DNA of 64,000 bases, taken from Siniperca chuatsi (lineage: Eukaryota > Chordata > Actinopteri > Centrarchiformes > Sinipercidae). Both the position numbers and the translations under genes were made by a program. The DNA is taken from NCBI RefSeq assembly GCF_020085105.1, contig NC_058061.1:3012284-3076283 (forward strand), written 5' to 3'. Below the pieces are notes generated by a model. The model did not search any database and was not told the origin of the DNA. It saw only the letters and a program-made list of their open reading frames with translations. How positions within the stretch are numbered: the first letter of the stretch is position 1; the number at the start of each line of letters is the position of its first letter. This document shows, in pieces, positions 22,586 to 34,495 of this stretch.

Positions 22586-23878
22586 TTTATTTAACAAACC
22601 CTTAAAAATAAATTTCAAATACATAATTTAAATAGTCTTAAATAGAATGAATCAAATGATCAGTAAACACATAAAAATATACTTTTAACACTTCAGTTCA
22701 AACTTCAAACTGATAAAAACAACAAAGGTGTTTCATGACTAAACGAACATGACAGTGAATCAATGGACTACACAGAAAAAAGAAGAAAATAAAAGTAAAA
22801 ATTTTCTAATGATGCCCAAAGACATTACCTGCCATGTAAATTGTCTTACACTAACAACTGCAATACCTGCAATCACTTACTAAACACACACTATCAGAAA
22901 CCCACCACTTCAAGCAATTCACGAAATAAAGCAAAGACTAATGTGACAACAATTCAGGCATTCCTGAATTCCAGTTTCAAACAACCTAGGTCTGATTTCT
23001 CTAACGTTTGGCATTATTCCCATCAGTAATAATCACGCTGTACTCACAAAGTGAATTGCTGTGATCTGGGAACACCAGACATCACTAGAAAGAAGTCTAA
23101 TAGGTCAAGAAACAGGAACAGTCGGACATGTTGGAAACAAACCTCCAGGTTAGCCAAACTTATTTGGAAGAGAAAATGCAGTCAGATTGTAACAATATTC
23201 CCTAAACTGTCCGTTGTAAACATCCATCACAGTTTAGAGAGAGACATTCTGCCTCAACTTACCACACTGATCATAATTTTCCTGTGCAATGAGGGATTAT
23301 TACAAACAGTTCAGGTGTGCTCACTTTCAGTTTTACCTCCAAATAAAGTGGTTTTGATCATCTGAATAACCTGTTGGTTTGTGTACAGCCTGTACGATCT
23401 GTCTGACTCCTCGTGTTCCTTGCATGTCAGACTTCGTTGCAGTGATGTCACTTGTTCCCAGGTCTCAGCAATTACTTTGTTGAGTACAATGTTCTCATAA
23501 ATGATAGAAATTATGGACAAAGCTACCATAATAACATCCAAATTGTAATAAACTGGAATTATTCTTTAACTGTTTTATCATTAGCTACAGCTGAATGTTT
23601 TGTCTATCAGGCAGGACAGGTGGACTCCTTCAGCCAACAGCTACCTTTACTTTTCACCTGCCGACCAGGTAGCTTGTGGCAGTTGTCTGAAATGTTCTGC
23701 AGACATGAAATGTGTGACCCACAGGAGGAGGAATTGAAAAGCTGGAGGTAAAATCAGTGCCTTGAGTGTGTTATAAAGTGCTTACGCTCAGTCAGTGAAA
23801 AGATTCTTACTAAGAACGCTCATAACACTTATTCTATGTCAACACTGTGGTCGAAGCCACTGACAGTAAAAACATCAG
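22586..23878 (-). other. Probable oxld1 3' UTR
   Basis: Sequence downstream of the oxld1 TGA on the minus strand. A minus-strand AATAAA (TTTATT at about 22586-22591) gives a plausible 3' end, although nearer sites could be used. Open frames on either strand (e.g. 23051-23365, 23452-23751) have no domain signal and look spurious. Confidence 0.4.
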
Positions 23879-25267
23879 TCACGTCTTTTTCAAGAGTCTG
23901 ATCTCCATCTTTAGGTAGGTTTTAAGATTCTCGTCGAGGACATTCTCCTCAATAGCGGCGAGCGCCCGGTCGCCTCCATCGTGGTAGTACGCCAGCAGCT
24001 GCTCTGCATGTTCGATCCACACGCAGTTATGACAGCCACTCATGCAGCAGTGGGTGGGAGCAGGCGGTGGACCCTGGTCAGGAGACCAGGCAGAGGTACT
24101 GTGGCTGGGTTCTGGGTCAGTGCACTCACAGGAGTCAGTTAGTGTGGGAGGAGCAGGTGAATCTGGTCCAGTAGAGAGGCAGCGTCCGATACAGCCGTGT
24201 TGACCTCCACTCCACGACCGCAGAGGGGAATGATAGAACCGATGTCTCAGGTTTAGCAGGGAGAGGATGCACAGCTGAAAAACAGCATGTTACAGGATTA
24301 ATCATATTAAAACTTTGAAAACATCTCGATTCCCTCTGTTTGTATTCTTCTGTTCTAGTATTTCTTATTGATAGAAACAGCAAACTAAGAATTTTGCAGT
24401 GCACCTTGTTATCTGTGCATGTCAACAACCCTTTTCACTACAGACAGTTTGACTTGTCAAAGCAGGAAAACCACAGCTGTAAACAGTATGGCTCTGTTCC
24501 ATTTAGGTGTCCCAGTACCATATACAAGTGGGCAAGCAGGACCAATAAACGGGCACTGACACACCTAAATGGAACGCAGTCATTATTATTATTATTATTA
24601 TCATTAGCAACACTAACACAAGTCAAAATGTGCACTGTGAGAGAGGTCTGATGTGTACAGCTCAGTACAGATACATATATTAAATTAAAACTAAATATCG
24701 TTTTAACGACTGACACGTTGCATTGATGCTTAAATTTCGCCGTAGTTATCGCTGCAGAAGTCTTAAAACACGCCGGAACACGTTGACAGATACAAACTGA
24801 GGTAAGCGATAACAGAGAGTCTAATCTGAATGTCATCAGTAAAGGACAAGGTGTAAACATCCAATGGTAGCAAACTCAAAAACTCAAAAACTTTAGTGGA
24901 CTAAGAAGCTCTTGTCTCTCTCGAGCTTTGGCACAAAGCTTGGCTAAACTCTCCAAATCTTCTGAGGGTAACGTTAACTGACGTTACATGTACCGTTACT
25001 CTTTTTTTTAAGAAATGAAACATAATGTACACTTCCCGCTGTTAAAATAGTAGAAACAATACGGTGTATTTTCTGCAAATATTACTAACAAGTATGAACG
25101 AGGGAAAGGTTGGGTCAAAATCAACCTGTCAGGTCTGCTAGTGTTGAGAATAACGTATGCTAGTTTAGTAGCATCTGTACCGTTAGCTTTACGCCACAGT
25201 TAGCTTAGCTACCAACCTTTCGTAAAGACATTGACGACCTCACCACATTTGCACCCAAACACAGCAT
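23879..25267 (-). CDS. oxld1: oxld1, oxidoreductase-like domain-containing protein 1
   Basis: Two exons, 25217-25267 and 23879-24274 (51 + 396 nt), joined in phase 0 across a GTTGGT donor and TTTTTCAG acceptor, giving 148 aa (human OXLD1 about 147). The signature oxidoreductase-like domain lies near residues 90-108: [20 protein letters not shown], with cysteines at about 93, 94, 98 and 101. It is followed by a charged helical tail ending RLLKKT. The N-terminus ([17 protein letters not shown], then [16 protein letters not shown]) has no acidic residues and many Arg/Ser/Leu, as expected of a mitochondrial targeting peptide. A proline/serine-rich linker separates the two. The short domain is thought to bind a metal or cofactor, but its biochemical role is not established. 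Position next to pde6g matches human 17q25.3. Confidence 0.93.
24425..24580. repeat. Short interspersed element in the oxld1 intron with a 15-bp perfect inverted repeat
   Basis: GTTCCATTTAGGTGT at 24496-24510 is matched exactly by its reverse complement at 24561-24575, with a 50-bp spacer. The sequence just to the left (CTGTTTGACTTGTCAAAGCAGGAAAA region) resembles 30905-30960 (GACATTTTGACGTCACAGTAGGAAAA), which suggests one dispersed family. A (TTA)n microsatellite follows at 24583-24601. Confidence 0.5.
24583..24601. repeat. (ATT)n microsatellite
   Basis: About six perfect ATT/TTA units in the oxld1 intron. Confidence 0.9.
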
Positions 25268-26724
25268 CGTCGGAGAAAATACGAAGCTTGGTTATGTTTC
25301 TTTATAATTCATTTTGTTTGAACTGTATATTTCATAAAGTAGCTCCCTCCTGGGCGTTATTTCCACGGCTTTACCTGCCTTGCAAGCTAGTTGCGTCACT
25401 TCATATTTTCCTGAACTATGACCTTTGTGTGAGGTTGTAAACAAAAACGTTGATTGGCCGACAGAAAAAAATGTGACCAATCAAATAGCACCCTTCTAAA
25501 TTTAATCCAATGGAAAGCGTAGAATAGTTTCTGGGCAGCTCACAAAAGACGTGTTGCATTTCCGATATCTGTCCAGCAGGTGTCGATATTTTACAATAAA
25601 GCTCCCACAAATATCACACCAAGCTATAAATTATAGTGAGAAATGAAACGCCAATAAGGACAATGTATCTATGCATAACTTAACATTTATGAATATTATA
25701 GTACACATAATACATATTATTTGTCCTTTAATAAATAATTTATTATTTGATAGTGAGAGTCAGAAGAAGTCACTGTAACTTAGGTTCATGTTTATTTTGT
25801 ATTGTTGCCATGCACCACTTAACAGGCCCAGCTAACTGAACTATACTGTTTGCACCTGAGAGACTGCATGTACCTAGTCATGGCTGTGTCATCAGTATCT
25901 GAGAGCGAACAACACAATTTCTATTCAGCTGCGCAGATCAAAACACGACGAGGGCCTATTTGTTGTGTGTTTACAATTTCCTAGGCCTATGTTATACATT
26001 TTATCCTCACAATTATCCCTTCTTCCTCTGAATTGCTGTTAAAACCGTAAACAAAAGCAGCGGGAAAGAGAAGATTCTCTATTTAATGTCACTTGTCATT
26101 TGCCATGTTTTTGCCTTGTCTGTTGGTGATGCAATGGCTGGGGTCATGATCAGAAGTACTGCAGAGGACAGAGGCGTGGACCTGAGTCACATGACTGGGA
26201 CGTGCGTCAGACTCAAGCCATGAATCTGATGACTTGACAAAATCCAGAAAGACTTGCAACTTGGGTTTGACTTGAACACCAATGACTCATTACTTCAGTT
26301 GGACTTATGCCTCATCAATTCGAATGACTTCATAACCTCTCCAAACCCAAAGATTATATGTTATAAAAAGGTGTTACAGCAAATTAGCCAATCACACTGC
26401 GCAAGCAAGAGGCAAAGGTGCGTTTGGCAGTGCTGACCAGCAGACAGACAACAGATGATGATGCTGTGGTCAACAAAAAGCAAGTGGCAACATGCAAAAC
26501 ATTCAGCTTGGAAATTACAAATGACTGTACAGTAATTGTGTCTCAGGAATAACACACCAAGGCACAACTGATCAGTTTGCTTTTAAATGTTCTAAGTTTT
26601 ATTTCAAAGTAATATATACACATTTAAAAAATGCATTCATTATGTCTGTACATCTCCTATACTATCTGTTATCTGTCGTAGATGTCGTAGTTTGTAGCTT
26701 TTAGATGCAAATGCACTGCGCTCT

Positions 26725-26783
26725 GCAATCCTGAGTTAGCATAAGCACAGACGACACGCCAACTCAGGATTGCGTGTCGTCTG
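26725..26783. repeat. Two interleaved perfect inverted repeats (A-B-A'-B')
   Basis: Arm A (GCAATCCTGAGTT, 26725-26737) is complementary to A' (26761-26773). Arm B (CAGACGACACGC, 26748-26759) is complementary to B' (26772-26783). The arms interlock and A'/B' overlap by two bases, so the hairpins compete with or interlock each other. It abuts the Penelope remnant. Confidence 0.85.
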
Positions 26784-27310
26784 CAAACCACACATTTGAA
26801 GACAGCGAAGTGAAGATTCTAAGTAGAGAGAAGAGTTGGTTTGAAAGGGGTGTCAAGGAAGCCATTTTTGTGAAAAAAGAAAACCCCTCTTTGAACAGAA
26901 ATGGTGGTCTGAGATTCAATCTGCCCAAAGTTTACCACAGTGTATTAGCAACTTGGTCATTCCAGTCACATGCTAATCAGGTACTTAACAGTGATGAGGG
27001 AGGTGCAGCCAGAAAACAATAGGCCTGATTACTGATTACTGGGCCATCATGGAAACAATTAGGTCAGTTTCAGGTGAAACTAGGCAGGGTAATCAGCAGA
27101 TACTCAGGAAGACTCCTTCCTGAGGGCAGGGCTTATGTAACACAGAGTAGCTTAAATTTCTGAGTTCCCGTCCCATTTTTCACAATAGAGAATGACTTCC
27201 GGATGGGAGCCGAAACGTCTTGATTCTGAAAACAGTGTCCAGATGACTACGACTGAAACCTTTTCTACGATAGAACACTCCTGGACGAATGAGGGACTAC
27301 GCCGTCCTAT
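26774..27310 (+). mobile_element. Penelope-like retroelement 3' remnant (GIY-YIG endonuclease C-terminus)
   Basis: The open frame 26774-27022 encodes the end of the GIY-YIG endonuclease region that terminates Penelope-like element polyproteins: VKILSREKSWFERGVKEAIF followed by VKKENPSLNRNGGLRFNLP, close to patterns seen in many fish copies. Downstream are the characteristic tail segments GGGAGCCGAAACGTCTTG (about 27206) and CTCCTGGACGAATGAGGGAC (about 27279). The reverse transcriptase and the GIY-YIG motif itself are missing, so it is 5'-truncated and dead. A second copy of only the tail lies at 53904-53953. Confidence 0.75.
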
Positions 27311-29239
27311 CTGTTTAAAAATCTGTTTTATGAAAAACAACATAAAATTCAGTTTTGTGAAGGGTGCATTAATGACTTGAATCACAAAGTTTAGACTTGT
27401 TGGTCTTGATTCAGGACTTCATAGCCAAAACTTGATACTTACTTGTGATTTGCAAAACAATGACTTGGTCCCACCTCTGGTAGAGGAAACTGATGTGTTT
27501 CCCATACACTTGTATTGAAGCTGGAGTCATATTTACAGTAGGTTACATAACGTAAGCAGAAACCATTATTAAAGGTTCAAACAATGTTTTTTCCTCGAGG
27601 TACTTTCACTGATCTAGATTTTGAGAATGCCTCACAGCACTGAAAGAGCTTTACAATCATAAAGCAGATTTCGTGAGTGAAACGGCTCCTTTATGTTCCT
27701 GAGTTTTAGTAAACCCTCTTTGATGTAGTCTTTCTTTGTGTGACTGTGGTTCAACGAATCCGTACCATACCCGGCCAATTTCTATTTGACCCATTCACTG
27801 ACAGATGAGGAGATGTGTGTTTAGTATATGGAAGAGAAGGACTGTGAGACTTTGGTCCCCACAGACCTCAATGTTTGCAAGCCACATCCATGGTAACGTG
27901 GTGTGGAAACACAGCAGCTGCTCGGTCTGGCATGAGATACCAGGTGTGTGGTGGGGCATGTTATCTCACCAGAGGCCCACGCTGTGACTTTATCCCTGGG
28001 AGAGTCACAGTCGCTCTTCATAGAAGCCAAGACTTTTATTCAAACACATAAAGCCTACCATACACTTACAAGGCTGCTAATATTATTCTGAAAGAATAGA
28101 TGTGTACACAGACAGTAGAATGAACACAAACATCAGTTTTAATAGCCTCAGTGATTCAGTCTTAGTCTTATGATAATGGTTTTATCATTATCACAATAGA
28201 TTCCATTCCACAGAGGTTTTTGTTATCTGAAGGACAGAGCAGATGATACTCCATTCATGGGGTGACATCATAATGTGGATATAATAAAGATGTATGGGTG
28301 GATCAGTCTTGTCAAACTTAAGTTAACCAGATGTTGTAATCGTGTTTAAAGTGGCAAAGTCACATCAACTGAGTGACTAAGTGACAGATTTGTGTAAAAC
28401 CAAATAAATGAACTGAAAGCTGCTAAAACTGCTTCTTTGTAGTGACCACTTTCACATTACATATAGTCATTTGAGCCATTGGTAATGTTAAAGTATTGAT
28501 ATGTGCAGCGTTAAGTAATATATTTTCAATGCAAGACTTTTACTTTATTACTACTTTTACTTATTGTAAGTAAAGGATCTGAATACTTCCGCTACCACTG
28601 ACTGCGTGTAGTCTGTGTAGTCTATGTACTATTGAGGTACACTACAGGCTTTGACACTAACACGATTACTGGCAACAATATAAAATGTTTATTTTTCACA
28701 TTGTATCAAAAAGAGGTTGCATTCATTTATGATGAGATTTAATTTAGGTCGCGGTTAAGATGATCAGTGTTTGGTATCAGCTTGTGTAGTTCAGCTCAGA
28801 GAATCTCTTAAGTATGTCAGGTATGTGAGCACTGAGGAGGCTGAGGGGTCCGTTTTCTCCTCACAGCCGCGCTGCTGGATTAGGTTTCTCTCAACACCTT
28901 TTCCTTTGGAAATCCTGAAGCCCTGCGTTACCTCCAGCAGGCGTTTCCTGAGGGGCCCTTTCCTTGCAGATTGAGGGAAAGATAGATTAAGCGAGGCACA
29001 TGACAAATACTTAAAGAAAAGAAGCTCAAGGGAGGGAGACTATTTTTGATACAGTTTGATACTTTTGAAACATTTCACATGACCCAGTGGTTCCCAAAGT
29101 ACGGCCTGAGGACTCCCGTGGGTTCTAAGGAAATTTCCTGGTGCTATTCTAAATTAGTGCTCCAAAATCCCAAACTTTTGCTGTTGGTGTTCTCAGCTCA
29201 GTTCACAGTTAAATTTCACAACATTAACGGCAAAAGGGT

Positions 29240-29830
29240 CATTTTTGCCAAGAGCCATGGCTCTATTGATGGCAATGTCGGTCAGTCCGCCACTTTGGTC
29301 CAGTTTTTCCATGAAATTTGGTACAGACATTTATGGTGCAGAGACAACGAAACCTACTGACTGCGATCCCCTGACTTTTCATCCAGCACCACAATGAGGT
29401 TGACATTTGTGGTTTTGAGTGAAATGTCTCAACAACTATTAGATGGATTGCCATGAAATTTGGTTTAGACAATCATGTTCTCCTCAGGATGAATTGTAAT
29501 CACTTTGGTGATCCTCTAAATGTTTCCTCTAGCGCCATCATCAAGTAAAAGTTTTAATTTCTCCTATATTTTGGTTTATGACCAAATACCTGCAAAACTA
29601 ATGACATTCCAATCAGCCTCAGCTGTACTTTGTGTTTAGTGCCAAGTAGCAAATGTTAGCATGCTAACACACTAAACTAAGATGGTGAACATGGTAAAAA
29701 TTAACTGCTAAACATCAGCATGTTAATATTGTCATTGTCAACATGTTGCCGTTAACATTTTGCTCTTAACACCGCTGTGCCTGCGTACCTACGTACAGCC
29801 TCACAGAGCTGCTAGCACAGCATAGACTGT
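29240..29830 (-). repeat. Abundant percomorph interspersed repeat, copy 2
   Basis: Shares long similarity with 3495-3915 and 63430-64000, which lie in the opposite orientation. Diagnostic stretches are GGATTGCCATGAAATTTGGT, CAGCCTCAGCTGTACTTTGT, TTAGCATGCTAACAC and CAGCCTCACAGAGCTGCTAG. There is no coding capacity. I know this sequence as widespread in spiny-rayed fishes but cannot assign a superfamily from sequence alone. Confidence 0.75.
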
Positions 29831-31350
29831 TAGTTCTATAGAAAAAAAGTCAGAGGAAAAACAAACCTTCATATATGAATTATAATACAGAAATGTTTCG
29901 AGGGATTCTTGACATAAAAAAAGCTCACCCCGACATAAACAACACACAGCTTTACTCTGGCTGCAGGCATTCTGCATGAGGGGGATTAGCTTCATCGCTG
30001 ATAATCCTGGTGAAACCCTGTGTGCACAAAAGGCCTGGCAGTATTTCTAACCCTAGCTGCACATTCTACAACACGGCGCCGTCCCACTACATATGGGAAA
30101 GTTTTTCCAGGAATGCAACCCAAACGAAAAAAGGAATTTTAGAAATGCATCAATGTAAAACAACAGTGGTATGTGCTAATAGTCAAATCTGTAGTGTGAC
30201 CTCAAATCAGAAGCAAAATGTATGATTTCTCTCTCCGGGAAGGTTTAGCACAGGGCTGTGCAGTGTTTGGGTTATCTGCACTCATGTAACGCACCTCTGA
30301 TACAGTAGTGGTCCCTATGAGGAAGTATTTTCTAGCTGCAGCTGTGTCAACAGTCTGGCCAAACAGCTTACCTCAAGTCCTTCAAAACGGGGAAACGTGG
30401 CAACAAGGTTTTTCTATTTCACTGCACTCACTTTATGTGCTGAAATGCACCAACAATAGCGTCTCTGATAACCACGCATCTTTTTTCTTTTTTCATTTGT
30501 GGATCTGCAAGGATGAGCTCTAAGTCTGACAGCCTGTGTTAAAAAGGTAGCAGGGAGGTGTTTTGGTGCTCAGGTGTCCTTCCTCAAGGTCCCGCTGGCT
30601 GACTCACAGCACCAGCTTTGTCCTGAGTGTACAAAGAACACACTGTTCATTTACCCGGAGCAGACGGCAGCCGTGCCACTGCCCCAAAATGACAAGTCAA
30701 TGACACACCTCAAATGGTAACTTGTCAGAATTGGCAGAAACATGTTTGTGTATGTGACAGACGGCTGAAACAGGATACTGGATGGAGTTTACTAAGAAAA
30801 CAAAGAAAAAGTTGAACTTGCTTAGAAATCAGTATAGATCCTTGGTGTTTGTTGCCAAAAACAGGACATTTATGTTTTATGTACATTTCTGCAGTGATAG
30901 GCCTTTTTCACTGAGGACATTTTGACGTCACAGTAGGAAAAGCACAGGTGTAGATAGTAAAATTAATGATGGCTGAATTCCATTTATCTGCTTCTGTTTC
31001 AAGTTCGTGGTATTGTGCATGTTGACTGTGGGCCATTGTTAACGTCATCAGTAAAAAGTAAAAAGGGCCCCTCATATTGGTGGTGGCGGGGTTTGTTTTG
31101 TTTTTTTGGTACTGCTTATGATGTCTGTAAATATATTGGTGCAATATCCGTGTGGGCAGATACTAAAAATAGTTTATATCACTTCACCTCCAACAGTCTA
31201 ACGGGCAGTTAACCCCAACGTTGTTAGCCGTTGCTTAGCCCCAACTGTGTCCTCAGCACTCCATAAGTTACTCTGTAACTTCGTTCATTACTCCATGTCG
31301 TGATAATGTTTGGGGCACACAGGACAGGACTAAATGTTGCTGCTGTCTGA

Positions 31351-31411
31351 TCTCTTTCGTGGCTTCAGATGAGCTCATTGGCCATCACCACATCTGAACC
31401 CATGAAAGAGA
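31351..31411. repeat. 61-nt imperfect hairpin
   Basis: TCTCTTTCGTGGCTTCAGATG pairs with CATCTGAACCCATGAAAGAGA across a 19-nt loop, with one G-U pair and one mismatch in about 21 positions. The shape is that of a microRNA precursor or a small MITE; nothing in the flanks settles which. Confidence 0.55.
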
Positions 31412-33871
31412 GACTGTTGTATCTTTAGTTTATTGATACAGTAATTCATAGTTATTGAAATAGTTAACACGTACAGTTAAAAAGGTTAAATATTATAAAC
31501 ATAGAACATTTTCATTTGTTTGTATTGTGACTAATAGTGTTGTGCAATCCAGAAAGTAGCTAACTAGAGACGACTTTACCCACATGAGAGAGATGTAAAC
31601 AATGCAATGTCACATATTTTGTCTATAAACTAAAGTTGTTCAGTAAACGAGATGAATGTTGAGACGTGATGTCCAGGGTCATTTTTGTAGAAGTTACAGC
31701 AAAGTCCCCACAGAGACAGCTAATGCTAGCCAGACCCCCTGTATACAACACGATGGGTCCTCTCAACTGTTGAATCTTGGAAACTGACAAACAGCTTAAA
31801 TAGCTAATGTTGATAACTAACACTATGTGCACTTGTTGGATATGCAGTGTGACGTTTCTCCAGTCAGTCGCCCTCTCAGAGGTGCTGTTTCTGCAAATAT
31901 GTCCACAAAAATGTTTTTTAAATTTAAAAACTATAACTATAGTAACATAATAGTGATCGAGATCAAAGAAATAGTGACCCATATTTGTCAATAATGTAAA
32001 TGGAAAAGTACCTTTGGTACAGTATATGTACATGGAATACATTTTGAATGTTGGTAAAGGTTGCACTGCTGAAAAAAGTAGATTACATTTGTTTATACTG
32101 TGAATAAACTGAATTCATACCACATAAAACTATTACAGTGTATAAAAGTTTATCACAGTGTAGATATATTCTCAGAGTCTTAGAAGCTGATGACCTTCAT
32201 AATACAATGAAGGCTTTTCCCTCAGAGGACATGCTAGTAACAAGGCAAACGAGGGAGAGTCATCAGAGGAAGAGTCTAATTAAGCACAAACAGGGAACTG
32301 TTCCAGGTAAAACTACAAGAGCTACTAAGAAATGCATCCAGTGGATCAGTGGCTTTCAGTCTGTTCAATGAGGGGTTTGTAAATAGACAGTGCTGTGTTT
32401 TAAGAGGTCACAAGCCTCTGGTCTCACCAGAAAGTGGCACAGTGAAATTCATTTTTATGTGATTTGACTAGTGATACTGGAAGTTTGGTGATGAAGTGAC
32501 CACTCACTTCCCTAACTGGACAGTATGTTCACACAATTCATTAATTTGTACTATCGACTCCTGTCCCACAACTAACTGCAGACCATGCTGCATATCTTTT
32601 GTAGAGCAAATTATACTCCAGTAAAGCAAGGTTATGTAGAATTAGATGGTGCCACACAGCTAATATGATAGCCTCCTTCAGCCTCCTGCTTCTCTTCAGC
32701 AAGTTCAGCTTTTTGCAACAGTGCATGTTCGCATGTCAAACAGAGCATATTAGTTGCATATTTGCACGTCAAAGTCCACCAAAGTCGAGCTCTTCGTGAA
32801 AGCTCTGTGCGGTTTTACCTCACCTCAGTGAGCAAATCCACTGATCGTGGCGGTACCATTGAAATAAATGCTATCGGTATGGAATTCCTGTCCGAAATTT
32901 CTTCTGACAATCTTCTGACACTGTAGCCACTGTAGCCTGTGGCGTAACAATGGCGGCAACATACTGTACGTAGCTTCTTTTGTTATGCTGTAACGCCTCA
33001 ATGCATGACTGTAAATCCAGCTTTAGAGAAAATCATGTTGCATTATTTTGTAGGCAAACGTAACTTATCATTAACCTACAACCCATCCATGTGCCTAACT
33101 TAGCTTGGATATGACAATTTAGGCTCAGCAGACCCCACTAATCTTCAAGCCAAACTGTTCAGTGAACCGACTTTGTGTTTACCCTGTGTACAGTCCAGGT
33201 CAAGCTGCTGGTAAATCATTCTTTCGCTGGCGAGGTCACATGAAGGTCTGTGATGGCTGAGTAACTGCAAATGAAGGGGCTGGAATGCATAACGTGTTTC
33301 TGTCATCTAAGTAACGGTGCACTGACCAATCGGTGGCGCTGGATATTAACACCTCGGTCACTTAACACCTACGCTGCTCAAACCTTTGGCACCGTTCAGT
33401 AGTTCTGTATAGTATCAGAAGATGTAAAGCTGTTAATGAACAACAGACTCAGTTTACTTCCTGGAATCATAAAATAGTTTATATATGTATTTAACATAAA
33501 TGTGCATCGTAAGCTGGGCAAAGAGAACCAGAAAGGTTGAGGGCTGTAAATGTGTACCTTGACTCCTGATGTGAACTCAGCGATGGCTACAGTTTGTTGA
33601 ACTGTTGACGCGAGAGGCATGCAGGGTTTGGATGGGAGGGGGGGCTGCTAACTGGGAGGGAGGTGGGTGTTGTTTCAGAGAGACAGAGGTGCTTTGACTC
33701 GGGCTGTGAAGTGCCAGAGCTCTGGGCTCAAGTTTGGCTGCCAACTATGCTGGGCTGAGTTTATCAGGCAAAGCAAAATGTGGTAATGGAAAATAACAAG
33801 GTACATTTACTCATGTGCTTTACTTCAGTACACGTTTTGACGTAGCTGTACTTTATCTGAGGATTTCCATT

Positions 33872-34180
33872 TTAAAGCTGCACTAATCAATATGTTTATA
33901 TTAACAATGGATCAAATGGTTACAAGTAATGGGGAAAGGGTCACTCATAGTGACAGACCCCATAATTGTCACTCATTACAGCACTTTCTCACCACTCACC
34001 ACTCTCATCAACCTCATTTCCAGCAGCACGCAGCTGCTTTTAGTGATAAAGCTTTGAGAAATACGCTGTGCGCTACCTGCATTAAGCTACCTGCTGGATG
34101 CATAAATAGGCAGCTGTTTGCTAACATGTTTACCATAACAAACATAACAAGTGGCCAAAAATCTAGGAATGCAGCTTTAA
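33872..34180. mobile_element. TTAA-ended MITE (309 bp)
   Basis: The left end is TTAAAGCTGCACTAAT and the right end is AGGAATGCAGCTTTAA, so the ends are inverted repeats (AAAGCTGCA) bounded by TTAA, the target site used by piggyBac- and Kolobok-type transposases. The interior has no coding potential. A related left end (AAAGCTGCACTAAT) occurs at about 52058-52072. Its insertion splits an older repeat. Confidence 0.65.
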
Positions 34181-34345
34181 GTTACTGTCCCACAGTGTGA
34201 TTTTAATTTCTTAGATTGTTTTATTTGAAACATGTTTTGAGGGATAAAGCATCAAGCATCAACATTTAGGAGGAGCTATTGGCAGAAATGGAATATAATA
34301 TTTATAAGTATGTTTTAATTAGTGTATAATCACTGAGTATTTCAG

Positions 34346-34495
34346 GGTCCCCTGGTGGCCTAGGGGTTTAGGTGCTGTCCATGAACCGCAACATCCCCAG
34401 TCCCCCATCTCTCTCTCCCCTAATTTCTTGTCATCTCTCGACTGTTGGCTAACTAATAAAGACATGAAATGCCCCAAAAAATAATAATGAAAAGA
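34346..34495 (+). mobile_element. tRNA-type SINE, internally shortened
   Basis: Starts CCTGGTGGCCTAGGGGTTTA with an A-box-like head, continues with CCATGAACCGCAACATCCCC, and has the tail TAATTTCTTGTCATCTCTC...AACTAATAAAGACATGAAATGCCCCAAAAAATAA. This is the shape of a common teleost SINE lacking part of its body. Confidence 0.6.

Noticed and set aside
24438-24860. 140-codon minus-strand frame within the oxld1 intron
   Set aside because: Runs through a microsatellite (poly-Asn) and a short inverted-repeat element; no coding signal.
28771-29006. Overlapping open frames on both strands (67 and 71 codons) in a GC-richer patch
   Set aside because: No recognisable family, and neither strand shows a convincing pair of splice sites; could be a conserved non-coding segment.
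31623-32066. 147-codon minus-strand open frame
   Set aside because: No domain, low-complexity hydrophobic start, no splice or promoter context; probably chance or an unclassified repeat.
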